Positions 49,776 to 51,919 of a stretch of DNA of 51,919 nucleotides are shown piece by piece. Position 1 is the stretch's first letter. Every line of letters begins with the position of its first letter. The notes below the pieces were generated by a model that saw only the letters and a list, made by a program, of their open reading frames with translations, had not been told where the DNA came from and made no database searches. The stretch lies in assembly GCA_014382345.1 (NCBI GenBank), contig JACNJX010000037.1:1-51919 (forward strand). The letters run 5' to 3'. The translations under genes were made by a program, and so were the position numbers. This stretch comes from Alphaproteobacteria bacterium (GTDB taxonomy: Bacteria; Pseudomonadota; Alphaproteobacteria; Rhodospirillales; Casp-alpha2).

Positions 49776-51919
49776 ATGTCCCCGCTTGATAACCCAACCC
49801 CCCAGGCGACCAGATCGGACTCGGCTTCCGGCCCCGTCCAGGCGCTTCGCGCCCTGGAAAAAAAGGTGCTGTGGCTGTCGTCGTGGATGATCCATCACGC
49901 CAACGTGCTCAGAAAAAACTCCGGTGAGCTCAAGGTCGGCGGTCATCAGGCGTCGTGCGCGTCCGTGTCGGCGCTGATGACGGCGCTCTATTTTCACGAG
50001 CTCCGTCCGCAGGACAGGGTCGCGGTGAAGCCGCACGCCAGCCCGGTATTCCACGCCATTCAATACCTGTTGGGCAACCAGACCCTGGATAAGCTTAAAA
50101 GATTCCGCGCGTTCGGCGGGGCGCAAAGTTATCCGTCCCGGACCAAGGACACCGATGACGTGGATATCTCCACCGGTTCGGTCGGGCTCGGTCCGGCCAT
50201 GACCGTGTTCGCGTCTTTGGCGCAGGATTATCTCCGCCGCCATATGCCCACGGTGGCGGCGCAAAAACCGGGCCGCATGATCGCCATCGTCGGCGACGCC
50301 GAGATGGACGAAGGCAACATGTATGAAGCCTTGCTGGAAGGCTGGAAACACGAACTCAGGAACTGCTGGTGGATCATCGATTACAACCGCCAGAGCCTGG
50401 ACGGCGTGGTCTCGGACCGCCTGTTCCGCTGGATCGACCGCACCTTCCGCGGCACCGGCTGGACGGTGATCACCCTGAAATACGGCAAACGTCTGATGGC
50501 GGCGTTCGCCAAGCCCGGCGGGCGGACCCTGAAACGCTGGATCAACGATTGCCCCAACGACCTCTTTTCGGCGTTGACCTTCCAGGGTGGAAAATTCTGG
50601 CGTGAACAACTGATGGCGGACATCGGCGGCGAAGAGGGTATCGCCGACCTGCTGGCCGATTACGACGACGACAGCCTGCAGGATTTGATGACGAATCTCG
50701 GCGGGCACTGCATCGAAACCATTGTCGAAGCCTTTGCCTCCGTTCCCGATGACGCGCCGGTGTGCTTCATCGCCTACACCATCAAGGGCCATGGCCTGCC
50801 GCTGGCCGGCCACAAGGACAACCACGCCGGCATCATGACGGCGGAACAGGTGGACACGCTGCGCGAACGGTTGCGCATTCCCGAGGGCAGCGAATGGGAA
50901 CCTTTCGCCGGGTTGGACGGGGCGACGGATGCCTTGAAGGATTTTCTCGGGCAGGTGCCGTTTAACGCCCTGAACGGACAAGGCCGCCGCACGTCCGCCC
51001 CCCCGGTGGACGTGCCGAAAACCGTTCCCGTTCCGGAAGGCGACAGCCTCAGCACCCAGGAAGCCTTCGGCCGGATTCTCTATGACATCGCCGGCAGTGA
51101 TACGGACCTGGCCCGGCGCATCGTCACCACGTCGCCGGACGTGACGCAATCGACAAACCTCGGCGGCTGGGTCAACCGGCGCGGCATATTCGCCCGCGAC
51201 AAGGTGCCCGACACCTTCTCCGACCAACACGTTGCCTCCGTTCAGAAGTGGTCCGCCGACGACGCCGGTCAGCATTTCGAACTGGGCATCGCCGAAAACA
51301 ACCTGTTTTTGATGCTGGCGGCGCTGGGGCTGTCGCATGAACTGTTCGGCGAAAGGCTTCTGCCCATCGGCACGCTGTATGACCCGTTCATCGAACGCGG
51401 CCTCGATGCCCTGAATTATGCATGTTACCAGGACGCGCGGTTCATGCTGGTGGCGACGCCGTCGGGCCTGTCGCTGGCGCCCGAAGGTGGCGCGCACCAG
51501 TCCATCGCGACACCCCTGATCGGCATGGCCAAGCCGGGCCTGACAAGTTTCGAGCCGGCTTTCGCCGATGAACTGTCCGAAATCATGCGCTGGGGTTTCG
51601 GGCATATGCAGGCCGACGATGGCGGGGCCGTGTACCTGCGGCTTTCGACCCTGCCCCAGGCGCAGCCGAAACGGACAATGACCGCCAAATTGCGCAAGGA
51701 CATTCTGGCCGGGGCCTATTGGCGGGGGAAGGCGGGGAAGGCAGGCAAAAGGGCGGGCCTCCCCACCCGCCCGGGGGGGGGGGGAACCCAAGCGGGCCCC
51801 TCCCGGCTTTGCGAGCGGGGGTTGGGGCCGCCGGGGGGGAACCCCGCGGGCCCGCCCCCCCCCGGGGGGCGGCGGGGGCGGGGGGAAATACCACATACCC
51901 GGCGGGCCGGGAGGGGCGA
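49776..51919 (+). CDS. transketolase / 2-oxoacid dehydrogenase E1-like ThDP enzyme (3' partial, corrupted end)
   Basis: Starts at ATG 49776 and runs open to the window end. Reliable sequence reaches about 51718 (~648 residues); family members have ~790. The ThDP-binding stretch is AIVGDAEMDEGNMYEALLEG, followed by NCWWIIDYNRQSLDGVVSD. GSVGLGPAMTVFASLAQDYL and YTIKGHGLPLAGHKDNHAG are further cofactor-domain blocks, and the pyrimidine-binding domain has HFELGIAENNLFL. It resembles single-chain AceE-type and MdeB-like E1 enzymes more than DXS. An Lrp regulator divergent to it suggests control by an amino acid, perhaps oxidation of its 2-oxoacid. After ~51718 the reading becomes G/P/R repeats that do not look like protein. 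Confidence 0.82.
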   Translation, partial: MSPLDNPTPQATRSDSASGPVQALRALEKKVLWLSSWMIHHANVLRKNSGELKVGGHQASCASVSALMTALYFHELRPQDRVAVKPHASPVFHAIQYLLGNQTLDKLKRFRAFGGAQSYPSRTKDTDDVDISTGSVGLGPAMTVFASLAQDYLRRHMPTVAAQKPGRMIAIVGDAEMDEGNMYEALLEGWKHELRNCWWIIDYNRQSLDGVVSDRLFRWIDRTFRGTGWTVITLKYGKRLMAAFAKPGGRTLKRWINDCPNDLFSALTFQGGKFWREQLMADIGGEEGIADLLADYDDDSLQDLMTNLGGHCIETIVEAFASVPDDAPVCFIAYTIKGHGLPLAGHKDNHAGIMTAEQVDTLRERLRIPEGSEWEPFAGLDGATDALKDFLGQVPFNALNGQGRRTSAPPVDVPKTVPVPEGDSLSTQEAFGRILYDIAGSDTDLARRIVTTSPDVTQSTNLGGWVNRRGIFARDKVPDTFSDQHVASVQKWSADDAGQHFELGIAENNLFLMLAALGLSHELFGERLLPIGTLYDPFIERGLDALNYACYQDARFMLVATPSGLSLAPEGGAHQSIATPLIGMAKPGLTSFEPAFADELSEIMRWGFGHMQADDGGAVYLRLSTLPQAQPKRTMTAKLRKDILAGAYWRGKAGKAGKRAGLPTRPGGGGTQAGPSRLCERGLGPPGGNPAGPPPPGGRRGRGEIPHTRRAGRG
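51720..51919. other. low-quality G/C homopolymer stretch at the window end
   Basis: From about 51720 the sequence consists of runs of G and C up to 12 bases long and G/C-only patches, unlike any part of the preceding 51.7 kb. It interrupts a conserved ThDP-enzyme gene. It resembles an unpolished contig end or a sequencing artefact. It should not be annotated as coding. Confidence 0.8.

Noticed and set aside
49770-51896. Long minus-strand open frame (708 codons) antisense to the ThDP enzyme
   Set aside because: The plus strand carries clear transketolase/E1 motifs; the antisense frame has no family similarity and begins in the low-quality end.

Overview
The window reads as part of a free-living alphaproteobacterial chromosome, most likely Rhodospirillales-like. 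Supporting signs are moderately high GC, long GC-driven antisense open frames, a SAM-II riboswitch before metZ (a class largely confined to Alphaproteobacteria), the alphaproteobacterial-type gshA, and the ribF-ileS-lspA-DUF3035-M16-M16 order. No tRNA, rRNA, CRISPR array, insertion sequence or prophage was seen. The last ~200 bases are an implausible G/C homopolymer stretch, so the window appears to end at a poor contig end.

Layout. 1-4.8 kb: the 3' part of a GAF/HD-GYP signalling gene, two uncharacterised genes, then ubiA (-) and rsmE (+). 4.8-10.4 kb: gshA, tldD (-), a DUF3422 membrane protein and metZ behind a SAM-II riboswitch with a terminator. 10.4-15.2 kb (-): a redox operon of two-subunit 2-oxoacid:ferredoxin oxidoreductase (korA, korB), an FprA-type ferredoxin-NADP reductase and a rhodanese. 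15.4-21.5 kb (+): pmbA/tldE, then an outer-membrane lipid block (msbA-like exporter, DUF374 acyltransferase, waaA remnant, lpxK, lpxL-like acyltransferase). The waaA gene keeps only its two ends, fused in frame. 21.5-24.1 kb (-): a small secreted protein, an M23 protein and xseA. 24.2-29.2 kb: purD, a DUF1244/DUF6352-like pair, tadA (-), an RluB-type pseudouridine synthase and rsmD.

29.3-43.1 kb is almost entirely minus strand: a small secreted protein, a degenerate M23 protein, a methyltransferase-like protein, mutL, pgi, an M16 pair, a DUF3035 lipoprotein, lspA, ileS and ribF, with several ATGA overlaps. Then come a MaoC/PhaJ-like hydratase whose promoter carries a strong inverted repeat, and a divergent M23 gene carrying a one-base frameshift.

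44.9-49.1 kb is the least ordinary stretch: a basic protein resembling a lone tyrosine-recombinase core-binding domain, a PaaE-like FAD/NAD/2Fe-2S reductase, an uncharacterised ferritin-like diiron protein with a complete E, ExxH, E, ExxH ligand set, a TIGR04283-type glycosyltransferase and a DUF547 protein. The reductase and diiron protein look like an electron donor/oxygenase pair and are the best candidate here for an undescribed enzyme system. The window closes with an Lrp/AsnC regulator divergent from a transketolase/E1-like ThDP enzyme, with an AT-rich dyad between them.

Metabolically the window covers thiol and methionine supply (gshA, metZ), ferredoxin-linked 2-oxoacid oxidation, lipid A maturation and export, envelope proteolysis, and RNA modification (rsmE, tadA, rluB, rsmD).
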